Source: an uncultured bacterium
GTDB taxonomy: Bacteria > Cyanobacteriota > Vampirovibrionia > Gastranaerophilales > Gastranaerophilaceae
Assembly (NCBI GenBank): GCA_947365485.1
Contig: CANAXK010000031.1
Location: 1-11,567 of the forward strand
Direction of reading: 5' to 3'
Length of the DNA: 11,567 bases
Each line of letters opens with the position of its first letter. Positions within the stretch are counted from its first letter, which is position 1. Below the pieces are notes generated by a model that was not told the DNA's origin, searched no databases, and was given only the letters and a program-made list of their open reading frames with translations. Made by a program: the position numbers and the translations under genes. Shown in pieces: positions 5,028-11,567 of the stretch.

Positions 5028-5414
5028 ATGTCAGAAGTTTCAAACCAAATAATGATGCAGCAGTTGATGCTAAGTTCCCAGCTTATGCAGCAGATGAACT
5101 CCACTGGCAGCCAAAAGGGCGAAAGCGTAAGCAGCCAAGAAAAAGAGCTTGTATATGCAAAGCAGGGCGACCCGAATTATAGCGAAGAAATGGACGCTGA
5201 TTCGAATGGCACAGTAACTTATGATGAGTATATGGAATACTGCAAAGAAAACGCAGTCTCTCCAACTACAAAACTAAGCGCGAGCACCAAAATCGACAAG
5301 GAAGGCAGCGTGGATAGCGACGGTATCAAAACAATTCACGTGGGAAAAGCATTTGAAATGTACTCCCGCTCAAGCATAAATATGCCGGAAGCAAAAATCA
5401 ATAGCGAAGCCTAA
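5028..5414 (+). CDS. EF-hand-loop protein with Met/Gln-rich N-terminus
   Basis: A 128-aa hypothetical protein. Residues 8-23 are Met/Gln/Leu-rich (IMMQQLMLSSQLMQQM) and would form an amphipathic helix; there is no signal peptide. A complete canonical EF-hand loop follows at D56-E67 (DADSNGTVTYDE), with D56, D58, N60, T64 and E67 in the calcium-ligand positions and a helix after it (YMEYCKENA). A second, weaker region (DKEGSVDSDG, 90-99) is not a full loop. Calcium binding is likely from the loop, but the role is unknown. Similar small one-loop proteins are, as I recall, frequent in Gastranaerophilales. It has its own strong promoter, and its TAA (5412-5414) overlaps the stop codon of the opposing uracil-DNA glycosylase gene. 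Confidence 0.8.
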   Translation: MSEVSNQIMMQQLMLSSQLMQQMNSTGSQKGESVSSQEKELVYAKQGDPNYSEEMDADSNGTVTYDEYMEYCKENAVSPTTKLSASTKIDKEGSVDSDGIKTIHVGKAFEMYSRSSINMPEAKINSEA

Positions 5415-6004
5415 ATCAGGTCATATTCCCGCTTGATTTCCTTAATATCCTGCCACATGAGCCACTTTGGGCTTCCTTTTTCGCGCGAGTCGTTTCTCAA
5501 TAGATACGACGGGTGAAAAATCGGCATCATCCTTGCGCCATGGACGTCAACGATTGCTTTTTCAGGCTCAAACCATTTCCCGCGGATTCTCGTAATCCCG
5601 CCAACATTCCCCAGAATCGACTGCACTGCAACATTTCCGCATAACAGAATCAATTTTGGCTGAATAATCTCAATCTGCGCTTTCAGGTACTCCCAACACG
5701 CCTCCTTTTCCTCAGGAAGGGGGTTCCGGTTATCCGGCGGACGGCACTTGAGGGTGTTACAGATGTAAACATCATTCTCGCGGGACAGCCCTACTGACGC
5801 AAAGATTTTGTCAAGAAGCTGGCCGGCTTTACCGACAAAAGGTTTTCCCTGCTTGTCTTCATTAAACCCGGGAGCTTCGCCTATCAGCATAAGCTTGGGG
5901 TTTGCAACCCCGTCTGAAAACACAATGTTGGTGCGGGTTTTTGCAAGAGGGCACTTCTCGCATTGCAGGCATTTTTCGTGGATTTGGGTTAATTCTTCGT
6001 ACAT
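5411..6004 (-). CDS. udg: Family 4 uracil-DNA glycosylase (Fe-S)
   Basis: Removes uracil from DNA to start base-excision repair. The 197-aa length is typical of the thermophile/archaeal-type family 4. Cluster ligands fit the [4Fe-4S] pattern: CEKC (C15, C18), C87 and C103. Motif A is GEAPG (42-46), followed by NEDKQGKPFVGKAG (48-61); the C-terminal motif is HPSYLL (164-169). Its ATG lies 16 bp inside the 3' end of metW, with GAGGAAG about ten bases upstream, so it is translated from the met transcript. Its TAG (5413-5411) overlaps the TAA of the convergent EF-hand gene, leaving no space for a terminator between them. A repair gene at the end of a methionine operon has no obvious metabolic link. 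Confidence 0.94.
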   Translation of the reverse strand: MYEELTQIHEKCLQCEKCPLAKTRTNIVFSDGVANPKLMLIGEAPGFNEDKQGKPFVGKAGQLLDKIFASVGLSRENDVYICNTLKCRPPDNRNPLPEEKEACWEYLKAQIEIIQPKLILLCGNVAVQSILGNVGGITRIRGKWFEPEKAIVDVHGARMMPIFHPSYLLRNDSREKGSPKWLMWQDIKEIKREYDLI

Positions 6005-6612
6005 AAAAACATTACTTCCTCTGTAAAAAAGTTGTCAAAAACTTTGTGGAACAAGCTCTTACGGATTTTTGCGCGGGTCATTGTGAGCTTCTGCTCTATC
6101 CTGAAATCGTGGCGCTTTGCAAAATCATAGAAATCCTTGAGGGTTAAAAGGTGGATGTTTGGCGTGTCATACCACTCGAACGGAAGTATGTTTGACTTTG
6201 GCATCTTTCCGTGAAACATGAGGTAGAATCGAACGCGCCAGTAAGCAAAATTCGGAAAGCTCACCACGATTTTTTTACCTACTCTTAGCATTTCTTTTAT
6301 TACGTAATCCGGTTTTTCGGTTGATTGCAGGGTCTGGTTCAAAACCACGTAGTCGTAAGACTTGTCAGGGTAGCCGTGCAAGCCTTCGTCAATGTCACCC
6401 TGTATAACGGAAAGCCCTTTTTCGAGGCATTTTACAATATTGTCTTCTGAAATATCTATCCCGCTTGCGTGAATATTTTTTTCCTTAAGCATTTTCATCA
6501 ATGTGCCGTCTCCGCATCCCAAATCAAGCACACTTGCGCCGGATTCAATCATGTCGGTGATGATTGAGTAGTTGAGATGAAGCCCGAGAGATTTTGAGTA
6601 GTGTTCGTTCAT
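5989..6612 (-). CDS. metW: MetW, methionine biosynthesis methyltransferase-fold protein
   Basis: A 207-aa SAM-methyltransferase-fold protein usually encoded beside metX and needed with it for homoserine acylation in several bacteria. Motif I is VLDLGCGDGTLMKML (28-42), and NQTLQ (92-96) is a MetW hallmark. VVSFPNFAYWRVRFYLMFHGKMP (about 116-138) and WYDTPNIHLLT (147-157) are further family blocks. The ATG (6612-6610) overlaps the metX TGA as ATGA, and the 3' end overlaps udg by 16 bp, so the three are surely co-translated. No enzymatic methyl transfer has to be assumed; its role as MetX partner is family knowledge. Confidence 0.95.
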   Translation of the reverse strand: MNEHYSKSLGLHLNYSIITDMIESGASVLDLGCGDGTLMKMLKEKNIHASGIDISEDNIVKCLEKGLSVIQGDIDEGLHGYPDKSYDYVVLNQTLQSTEKPDYVIKEMLRVGKKIVVSFPNFAYWRVRFYLMFHGKMPKSNILPFEWYDTPNIHLLTLKDFYDFAKRHDFRIEQKLTMTRAKIRKSLFHKVFDNFFTEEVMFLCTKN

Positions 6613-7763
6613 GATTGACCCCTCACCCTAGCCCTCTTCCTAAGGAGAGGGGATAACTCATCCGTGTTATCCTGTGTACTAAGAAAGCTCCTTATTATTC
6701 TTGTCTGGGTCTCGTATTCCAGGAGGAACGCGTCATGCCCGCAAGGCGACTGGATTTCGCAAAAAGAAACATCCTTCTTGTTCTTCATAAGCGCATTCAC
6801 AAGCTCCTTTGATTGCGATGACGGGAAAAGCCAATCTGATGAAAACGAGATTACTAAATATTTTGAATTAGTGTCCTCAAAAGCCTTCTCAAGCGAGCCG
6901 TATTTTTTTGCGATGTCAAAATAATCGACCGCTTTTGTTATGTAAAGGTAGCTGTTTGCGTCAAACCTGTCCACAAAAGTTTGCCCCTGATGCGCAAGAT
7001 AGCTCTCAACCTCAAAATCAACGTCAAAATTGAAATTCGGCGTGTCCTTGTCCTGAAACCGGCGCGCAAACTTCTCATGCATGGCTTCTTCGCAAAGATA
7101 AGTTATGTGCCCGACCATGCGCGCGATTGAAAGCCCCTTTTCAGGCTTCTCGCCGTGGTAATAATCCCCGTTGTTGAAATTCGGGTCAGAAAGAATTGCG
7201 TTTCTGCCAACTGCGTTAAAAGCAATGCTCTGCGCTGAAAGCCGCGGCGTTGAAGCGATTACAATAACATGGCTCACCATATCTTTGTAAGCGAGCGCCC
7301 ACTCAAGCGCCTGCATTCCGCCCATTGACCCGCCTGCAACCGTGAGTTTTTTTACTCCGAGAAAATCAATAAGTTTTTTCTGAACCTTTACAACATCCTC
7401 AATCGTAATCACAGGGAAGCTCAAGCCGTATTCTTTTCCTGTGTCAGGGTTTATTGAATTTGGCCCCGTTGTTCCTTTGCACCCTCCAAGCATGTTTGAG
7501 CAGATTACAAAATACTTGTCTGTGTCAAAAGCTTTGCCTGAGCCGACCATATCGTCCCACCAGCCCGGTTTTTTGTCGCCTTCGTGATAACCGGCAGCAT
7601 GTGCGTCTCCTGTGAGCGCATGAAGAAGTAGGATTGCGTTATCAGCTGCTTCGTTTAGCTTCCCGTATGTCTCGTAAGCAATCTCGACTTCCTTCAGCTG
7701 TTTTCCGGATTCAAGGTCAACTGGCTCTGTAATTCTAAAAATTTGGGTCTCAACTATATGCAT
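6609..7763 (-). CDS. metX: Homoserine O-acyltransferase MetX
   Basis: Alpha/beta-hydrolase enzyme that acylates the hydroxyl of L-homoserine with acetyl-CoA (or succinyl-CoA; MetX homologs differ and I cannot decide here). At 384 aa, the catalytic triad is S146 in AGGSMGGMQ (143-151), D310 in FSSDWLFP (307-314) and H343 in GHDAFL (342-347). The oxyanion-side block LLLHALTGDAHAAG (45-58) and NMLGGCKGTTGPNS (90-103) are intact. The start overlaps the metY 3' end by 10 bp. The last ~15 residues (from LSPLL, 370 on, Arg-rich) are encoded by a palindromic repeat at 6619-6652 and look like a late addition; the natural C-terminus was probably near residue 362-369. It ends ATGA-coupled to metW. Confidence 0.95.
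   Translation of the reverse strand: MHIVETQIFRITEPVDLESGKQLKEVEIAYETYGKLNEAADNAILLLHALTGDAHAAGYHEGDKKPGWWDDMVGSGKAFDTDKYFVICSNMLGGCKGTTGPNSINPDTGKEYGLSFPVITIEDVVKVQKKLIDFLGVKKLTVAGGSMGGMQALEWALAYKDMVSHVIVIASTPRLSAQSIAFNAVGRNAILSDPNFNNGDYYHGEKPEKGLSIARMVGHITYLCEEAMHEKFARRFQDKDTPNFNFDVDFEVESYLAHQGQTFVDRFDANSYLYITKAVDYFDIAKKYGSLEKAFEDTNSKYLVISFSSDWLFPSSQSKELVNALMKNKKDVSFCEIQSPCGHDAFLLEYETQTRIIRSFLSTQDNTDELSPLLRKRARVRGQS
6619..6652. repeat. REP-like GC-rich palindromic repeat inside metX 3' end
   Basis: The stretch starts CCCCTCACCCTAGCCC and ends TAAGGAGAGGGG. The inner part CCCTCTTCCT (6632-6641) folds on AGGAGAGGG (6643-6651) with one extra T. This closely resembles a short intergenic palindromic repeat of many bacterial genomes that begins CCCTCACCCTAACCCTC and closes with GGAGAGGG. 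Here it is read in frame as SPLLRKRARVRG at the C-terminus of MetX. Copy number in this genome cannot be seen from the window. Confidence 0.6.
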
Positions 7764-9031
7764 TGGCTTAATTTTATCGCCCTTTCCAAATCCTCAATAA
7801 TGTCATCAATGTCCTCTAAACCAACCGAGAACCGCATGAAATCGTCTGTAACACCGCAGGCAACCTTCTGCTCGTCACTTAGCTGACGGTGTGTTGTAAG
7901 GTATGGATAAGTAATAATGCTTCTTGTGTCGCCAATGTTTGTTGTGTGAATTGGTATTGTGAGCGAGTTGATGAACTTCTCACCAGCCCTTGCTCCTCCC
8001 TTCAAACCAAACCCGATGATGGACGAACATCCCTTTGGCGTGTATTTTTGCGCAAGCTCGTAATACTTGCTGCTCTTAAGTCCCGGATAATTCACCCAGC
8101 TGATTGACGGGTGAGCTTCCAGCCACTCTGCTATTTTTAGCGCTGAATCGCAGTGTCTGCGCATTCTAAGCGAAAGCGTTTCCAGACCTGATATTGTTAG
8201 ATAAGAATTAAACGGGCTCGGGCAGGCTCCCATGTCTCTCAAAATCTGGGCTCTGGCTTTTACAATATAGGCGCTTTTTCCAAAAGCCTCTGTGTAAACA
8301 ATTCCGTGGTAAGACTCGTCAGGAGTCGTAAGTTCAGGGTACTTACCGCTTGCAGCCCAATCAAAGTTTCCGGAATCAATAATCGCGCCGCCCATTGCGT
8401 TTCCGTGACCCGAGATATATTTTGTGGTTGAATGCACGACAATATCTGCGCCCCATTCAATCGGCCTGCAAAGGTAAGGGCTCGGGATTGTGTTGTCCAC
8501 TATTAGCGGGATTCCGTGTCTATGCGCAACTTCTGCGAGTTTTTCTATGTCAATGATGTTAAGGGCAGGATTGGAGAGAAGTTCGATAAAAATACATCTC
8601 GTTTTATCTGTAATCTCACGTTCGAAATCTTCCGGCTCTTCGCCTTTTGCGAACTTAACATTGATACCGAGTTTTTTGAAGGTAGAGGAGAACAGGTTGC
8701 ACGTTCCGCCATAGAGTGTGGAGGCGGCAACAACCTCTTCGCCAGCAGAAGTTATGTTCAGGATAGCAGCGGTTGTTGCCGCCTGACCTGATGAAAAGCT
8801 CAACGCCCCGACTCCACCCTCGAGTTCTGCAAGTCTGGTTTCAAGTATGTTGTTAGTAGGGTTTGAAAGTCTGGTGTAAATATCGCCTGCGACTTTGAGG
8901 TCAAATAAACCGGCTCCGCGCTCAACATCGTCAAAATCAAACGCAGTCGTGGGATAAATCGGAACATTGATACACATCTGGTGTTCTTTCGGGTTGTGTC
9001 CTGCATGAAGTAATTTTGTATCAAATTTCAT
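7754..9031 (-). CDS. metY: O-acetylhomoserine sulfhydrylase MetY
   Basis: PLP enzyme of the Cys/Met metabolism family that makes homocysteine from O-acylhomoserine and sulfide (direct sulfhydrylation). At 425 aa it has the expected length for MetY, longer than most cystathionine synthases. Motifs are YTRLSNPTNNILETRLAELEGG (52-73), SSGQAATTAA (80-89), DNTIPSPYLCRP (179-190) and the PLP lysine K204 in HSTTKYISGHG (200-210). TTNIGDTRSI and the final RFSVGLED block are also in place. AGGAGG (9043-9038) lies six bases before the ATG. It overlaps metX by 10 bp and follows the acyl-CoA ligase gene by 33 bp with no clear promoter between, so all are likely one transcript. Confidence 0.95.
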   Translation of the reverse strand: MKFDTKLLHAGHNPKEHQMCINVPIYPTTAFDFDDVERGAGLFDLKVAGDIYTRLSNPTNNILETRLAELEGGVGALSFSSGQAATTAAILNITSAGEEVVAASTLYGGTCNLFSSTFKKLGINVKFAKGEEPEDFEREITDKTRCIFIELLSNPALNIIDIEKLAEVAHRHGIPLIVDNTIPSPYLCRPIEWGADIVVHSTTKYISGHGNAMGGAIIDSGNFDWAASGKYPELTTPDESYHGIVYTEAFGKSAYIVKARAQILRDMGACPSPFNSYLTISGLETLSLRMRRHCDSALKIAEWLEAHPSISWVNYPGLKSSKYYELAQKYTPKGCSSIIGFGLKGGARAGEKFINSLTIPIHTTNIGDTRSIITYPYLTTHRQLSDEQKVACGVTDDFMRFSVGLEDIDDIIEDLERAIKLSQCI

Positions 9032-9064
9032 ACTATTCCTCCTGGTTATCCCTGTTCTTTGTCC

Positions 9065-10738
9065 CTACGCCTGAATGAGTTCTTTGACTTTCTTTCTCTG
9101 AACCTTTCTTGTTGCGGTTCTTGGAAGTGCCTGTTTCAAAACTGTTATATTAATAGGGCGTTTGTAGTTTGTAAGTCTCTGTGAAAGTCGTCTTACCTCA
9201 TCCTTCATCATCTTGTCGAGAGTCACCTCGTCGTACTGTGACTTGAGCTCCTCTTTTGGAACAACAACGGCCGCGATATCTTCCGTGCCGTCTTTTGCTC
9301 CGCCTTCTCTGGAAACTCCGAAAACACAGAGTTCTGCAAATAGTTCGCTTTTTTCAAGAACTGCTTCTACTTCTTCAGGGAAAACTTTCTTGCCGCCTGA
9401 CAGAACAATCATGTTCTTGATTCTGCCTGTAATATAGACCCTTCCTTTTTCGTCGATTTTAGCAATGTCACCGGTATGGAACCAACCTTCTTCGTCAATC
9501 GCTTCTGCGGTTAATTCCGGCTGATTGTGGTAACCCTTCATTACAGAAGGACCTCTTAGAAGAAGCTCGCCTGTTTCAGGGTCTGTCATTGCTTCGTAGC
9601 TAGGAAGCGGTTTACCTACAGAGCGAAGGTCTCTATGTCTTTCGATATTAATTGTTGCAATCGGGCTTGTTTCTGTGAGTCCGTAAACCTCGTAAACCTG
9701 AATCCCGACTCTCTGGAAGAACTTCGCAACATTCAAATCCAACGGCGCTCCGCCTGACATACAGCCTTTGAACGCGCCACCAAAGCAGTTGTGAATCTTT
9801 CTGAACATAAGTTTCTTAGCCCAGATAAATGGCACGAATTTTGCAAAGTGGTAAAGAATCGGAAACATCTTTTGCGAGAATTTTGAAGTATTCTTCATTT
9901 CAGCTTCCAGGCCTGTTTTTAAGAGCTTCAGGAAAGCAGGTACTACAATCATGAAGTTGATTTTTCTGTCCTTCATTGTGTTCAGGATATCTTTTGGCTT
10001 AAGGTTGTGGGTGTAATAGACCGAGAACCCGAGGTTGAGGAAAGTCGTAAACCCGACTGTCATCTCGAAAAGGTGGTTCATAGGCAGGATTGATAAAATC
10101 CTTACATCCCCTCTTGGAAGAATGCTGTCAAACGCAACCTTAAGGTCGTTGAGCTGGGTCAGCATGTTTCCGAAAGTTGTTTCAACCCCTTTTGGTTTTC
10201 CGGTTGTGCCGGAAGTGTATATTATGAACACTGTTGACTTTCTTGAACGGTGTCTCCATTTGCAGGTATAGTTATTCGGAATAGTGTAAATGCTCTGCAA
10301 ATCATCGTTTACAGGGTGTTCGTCCATAACAATTATATGCTTGAGAGACGGAATAACTTTTTGAAGCTCGAGCGCCTTGTCAATGTAGCTCTGTGATACG
10401 AGCATAACAGAAGGAAGGCAGTCGCTCAAGATTGACTGCAATTCGTATTTTGTGAGCTTGATATCGAGAGGAACGGTTATCAAGCCTGAAATTACAGACG
10501 CGAACACACATGCTCCGTATTCAGGTTTTGATTCAGACAGGATTGCAAGTTTTTCCCCTCTCTGGAGTCCCAAATCGTTCATGAGGTAAGCTGCAAGTCT
10601 TCTAGACATCAGGCCAAGACCGTCATAAGTCAGTTCTTTCCAGCCGAACGGGGTTTTCATACCGAGCGCAATTTTTCTTGCATAATTATTTGTCTTATCT
10701 TCTAATAAAGACAATACGTTGCTTTCGCGTTCTCTCAT
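9065..10738 (-). CDS. FadD-like long-chain acyl-CoA (or acyl-ACP) ligase
   Basis: A 557-aa ANL-superfamily adenylating enzyme that activates a fatty acid with ATP. The N-domain carries the P-loop YTSGTTGKPKGV (174-185), LPMNHLFEMT (218-227), MSGGAPLD (327-334) and YGLTET (352-357). WFHTGDIA (419-426) and GRIKNMIVLSGGKKVFPEEVE (438-458) follow, leading to the C-terminal lid. The catalytic lysine region reads PRTATRKVQRKKV (539-551); K545 is in the usual place, but the Gly that normally precedes it is Arg. Chain length and whether CoA or ACP is the acceptor are not decidable. AGGAGG (10749-10744) precedes the ATG, and a palindromic extended -10 promoter is just upstream. It heads the met operon, though no pathway link is evident. 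Confidence 0.9.
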   Translation of the reverse strand: MRERESNVLSLLEDKTNNYARKIALGMKTPFGWKELTYDGLGLMSRRLAAYLMNDLGLQRGEKLAILSESKPEYGACVFASVISGLITVPLDIKLTKYELQSILSDCLPSVMLVSQSYIDKALELQKVIPSLKHIIVMDEHPVNDDLQSIYTIPNNYTCKWRHRSRKSTVFIIYTSGTTGKPKGVETTFGNMLTQLNDLKVAFDSILPRGDVRILSILPMNHLFEMTVGFTTFLNLGFSVYYTHNLKPKDILNTMKDRKINFMIVVPAFLKLLKTGLEAEMKNTSKFSQKMFPILYHFAKFVPFIWAKKLMFRKIHNCFGGAFKGCMSGGAPLDLNVAKFFQRVGIQVYEVYGLTETSPIATINIERHRDLRSVGKPLPSYEAMTDPETGELLLRGPSVMKGYHNQPELTAEAIDEEGWFHTGDIAKIDEKGRVYITGRIKNMIVLSGGKKVFPEEVEAVLEKSELFAELCVFGVSREGGAKDGTEDIAAVVVPKEELKSQYDEVTLDKMMKDEVRRLSQRLTNYKRPINITVLKQALPRTATRKVQRKKVKELIQA

Positions 10739-10764
10739 ACTTTCCTCCTAAGATACCATAAGCC

Positions 10765-10786
10765 TTTTGATATTATTATATCAAAA
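10765..10786 (-). promoter_or_regulatory. Palindromic extended -10 promoter of the acyl-CoA ligase-met operon
   Basis: On the minus strand TG-A-TATAAT is a perfect extended -10, with the hexamer at 10780-10775. It lies inside a perfect inverted repeat, TTTTGATAT (10765-10773) and ATATCAAAA (10778-10786) with four bases between, which could be an operator. The expected start is near 10768, giving a 5' leader of about 30 bases containing AGGAGG. The -35 region is poor. Confidence 0.6.
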
Positions 10787-10812
10787 AAAGGAGATTTTTA
10801 AAATCTCCTTTT
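10783..10812 (-). terminator. Rho-independent terminator of nrdG
   Basis: Read on the minus strand, AAAAGGAGATTTT (10812-10800) pairs with AAAATCTCCTTTT (10798-10786), and the T run continues to 10783. The stem core AAAAGGAGA is well formed, while the inner A/T pairs probably open as loop. It begins only four bases after the nrdG stop codon. The T run is at the same time the upstream flank of the next gene's -10 element. Confidence 0.75.
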
Positions 10813-10816
10813 CAAA

Positions 10817-11308
10817 TTATGTATTATGTAAAACAATTTCTCCGCCTTCAAGAGTTGGCTTAACATCGATTACTCTCTGGTTTGAGCTTCCAACCCAGTG
10901 GATTTTAGGGTCGAGCAGGTCCATAACGAATTTTCCTTCTGCAACCACATCCAACAGCGCGATTTCAGGAATGTCTTTGATTTCTTCCCACAAGAATCCG
11001 GTGTAGAGCCATTGTGTCTTTTCAGGAAGCTCTTCTCTGATTCTTTTTGCGAGTCTGAAAACTTCGTCTCTGTTAAAAGGATGTAGAGGGTCGCCGCCGG
11101 AGAATGTTATACCAGAAATGTGCGGCTTGCTTAGAGCTTCGAACAGTTCGTCTTCTGCTGCCTTGTCAAATGGCAGGCCGCCTGCAACATCCCACGTAAT
11201 CGGGTTCTGGCAGCCATGGCAGTGGTGTGTGCAGCCTGACACCCAGAGCACAACTCTGAGCCCGTCTCCGTTTAGCATATCGTCTTTTGTAATATTGTGA
11301 TAATTCAT
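10817..11308 (-). CDS. nrdG: Anaerobic ribonucleotide reductase activase NrdG
   Basis: Radical-SAM activase that generates the glycyl radical of the class III ribonucleotide reductase NrdD. At 163 aa it has the usual short length. The cluster motif is C26-x3-C30-x2-C33 (CTHHCHGC), followed by QNPITWD typical of NrdG. ISGITFSGGDPLHP (64-77) is the SAM-binding GGDP block. The C-terminal WVGSSNQRVIDV (138-149) is also characteristic. The ATG at 11308 has only a weak ribosome site (GGGA close by, AAGGA further off). A terminator follows. The partner nrdD is not in the window. Its presence indicates an organism that grows without oxygen. Confidence 0.93.
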   Translation of the reverse strand: MNYHNITKDDMLNGDGLRVVLWVSGCTHHCHGCQNPITWDVAGGLPFDKAAEDELFEALSKPHISGITFSGGDPLHPFNRDEVFRLAKRIREELPEKTQWLYTGFLWEEIKDIPEIALLDVVAEGKFVMDLLDPKIHWVGSSNQRVIDVKPTLEGGEIVLHNT

Positions 11309-11337
11309 TTCCCAAAAATCCTTCTGTTACCATTTCT

Positions 11338-11346
11338 ATAATACCA
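11338..11346 (-). promoter_or_regulatory. Extended -10 promoter of nrdG
   Basis: Minus-strand TGGTATTAT (11346-11338) is an extended -10 (TG-G-TATTAT), putting the start near 11331 and leaving a leader of about 23 bases. A partial -35, TTGTAT (11366-11361), is 17 bases upstream. An alternative AT-rich -10 exists a little further upstream. Confidence 0.45.
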
Positions 11347-11394
11347 TCCTAAAGAATTTTATACAAAGAGTAAAGAAGTATTAAGTGAAAAAAT

Positions 11395-11567
11395 TTATTG
11401 CTCAGTGAAGTATTCTACCACCTTTTCGGCAAGTAGCAGTGCTGATTTCTGGTTCTGCCCTGTAATCAGGTGTCTGTCAACTTCTACGTGTTCAGCCCAT
11501 GGTTTTTCTGCAACAAAATCAGCGCCAAGCTCTATCATTCTTGTCTCGAGCAAAAACGGCACCATCT
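11395..11567 (-). CDS. DJ-1/PfpI family protein, C-terminal part only
   Basis: Only the last ~56 residues are visible; the start lies beyond the right edge of the window. The peptide has VPFLLETRMIELGADFV, then EHVEVDRHLITGQNQKSALL and a C-terminal helix ending YFTEQ. The LITGQNxxS block and the preceding alternation of hydrophobic strand and helix are those of the C-terminus of DJ-1/PfpI (type 1 glutamine amidotransferase-like, Hsp31-like) proteins, which include glyoxalase/deglycase-like and stress chaperone enzymes. The catalytic Cys lies outside the window, so activity cannot be judged. It ends 86 bp before nrdG on the same strand without a visible terminator. Confidence 0.8.
   Translation of the reverse strand, partial: MVPFLLETRMIELGADFVAEKPWAEHVEVDRHLITGQNQKSALLLAEKVVEYFTEQ

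Noticed and set aside
9032..10816. SAM-type riboswitch controlling the met genes
   Set aside because: The 33-bp gap before metY and the ~78-bp gap before the ligase hold only ribosome sites, a promoter palindrome and the nrdG terminator. There is no room and no SAM-aptamer motif.
1..11567. Defence island, CRISPR array, prophage or insertion sequence
   Set aside because: No nuclease, transposase, integrase, toxin-antitoxin or regularly spaced repeats are visible; all larger genes are housekeeping or metabolic.

Overview
The window is an ordinary chromosomal segment of moderate-to-low GC with dense, mostly operonic genes. The organism looks like a gut-type anaerobe. It has a short NrdG for an oxygen-sensitive class III ribonucleotide reductase, strong AGGAGG ribosome sites, and three small lineage-type proteins: the ORFs at 506, 2902 and 5028. 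From memory of similar proteins I lean to Gastranaerophilales/Melainabacteria (Vampirovibrionia, non-photosynthetic Cyanobacteriota). There is no rRNA or other marker here to prove it.

Layout. Positions 1-163 hold no complete gene, only an AT-rich palindrome and a promoter. Then on the + strand: a DUF486 membrane protein and a protein with a CheD-like deamidase pattern (164-1237, zero gap between them), rimO (1269-2567), and a 334-bp intergenic region. That region carries a terminator, a 30-codon ORF of doubtful status, an operator-like hairpin, a promoter and a structured RNA leader. It is followed by a Cys-rich 71-aa protein, then hpf, a family-2 glycosyltransferase and rdgB in close succession, and an EF-hand-loop protein with its own promoter (5028-5414).

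The rest is on the - strand, read right to left. A DJ-1/PfpI gene is cut by the window edge. It is followed by nrdG with a terminator, then a likely operon: FadD-like acyl-CoA ligase, metY, metX, metW, family-4 uracil-DNA glycosylase. The last four overlap each other and the operon ends convergently, with its stop codon overlapping that of the EF-hand gene.

How the genes work together. MetX activates homoserine by O-acylation, MetY turns the ester plus sulfide into homocysteine, and MetW is the usual genetic partner of MetX. No SAM riboswitch is visible upstream. HPF, RimO and RdgB are ribosome and nucleotide-pool housekeeping functions.

The points most worth a second look are the CheD-like protein with its Thr/Cys/His pattern intact, the compact RNA fold in the leader of the Cys-rich protein, two genes with the same apparently leaderless promoter layout, and a palindromic repeat that has become the C-terminal codons of metX. 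I see no mobile element, CRISPR array, tRNA or rRNA, and no defence system.
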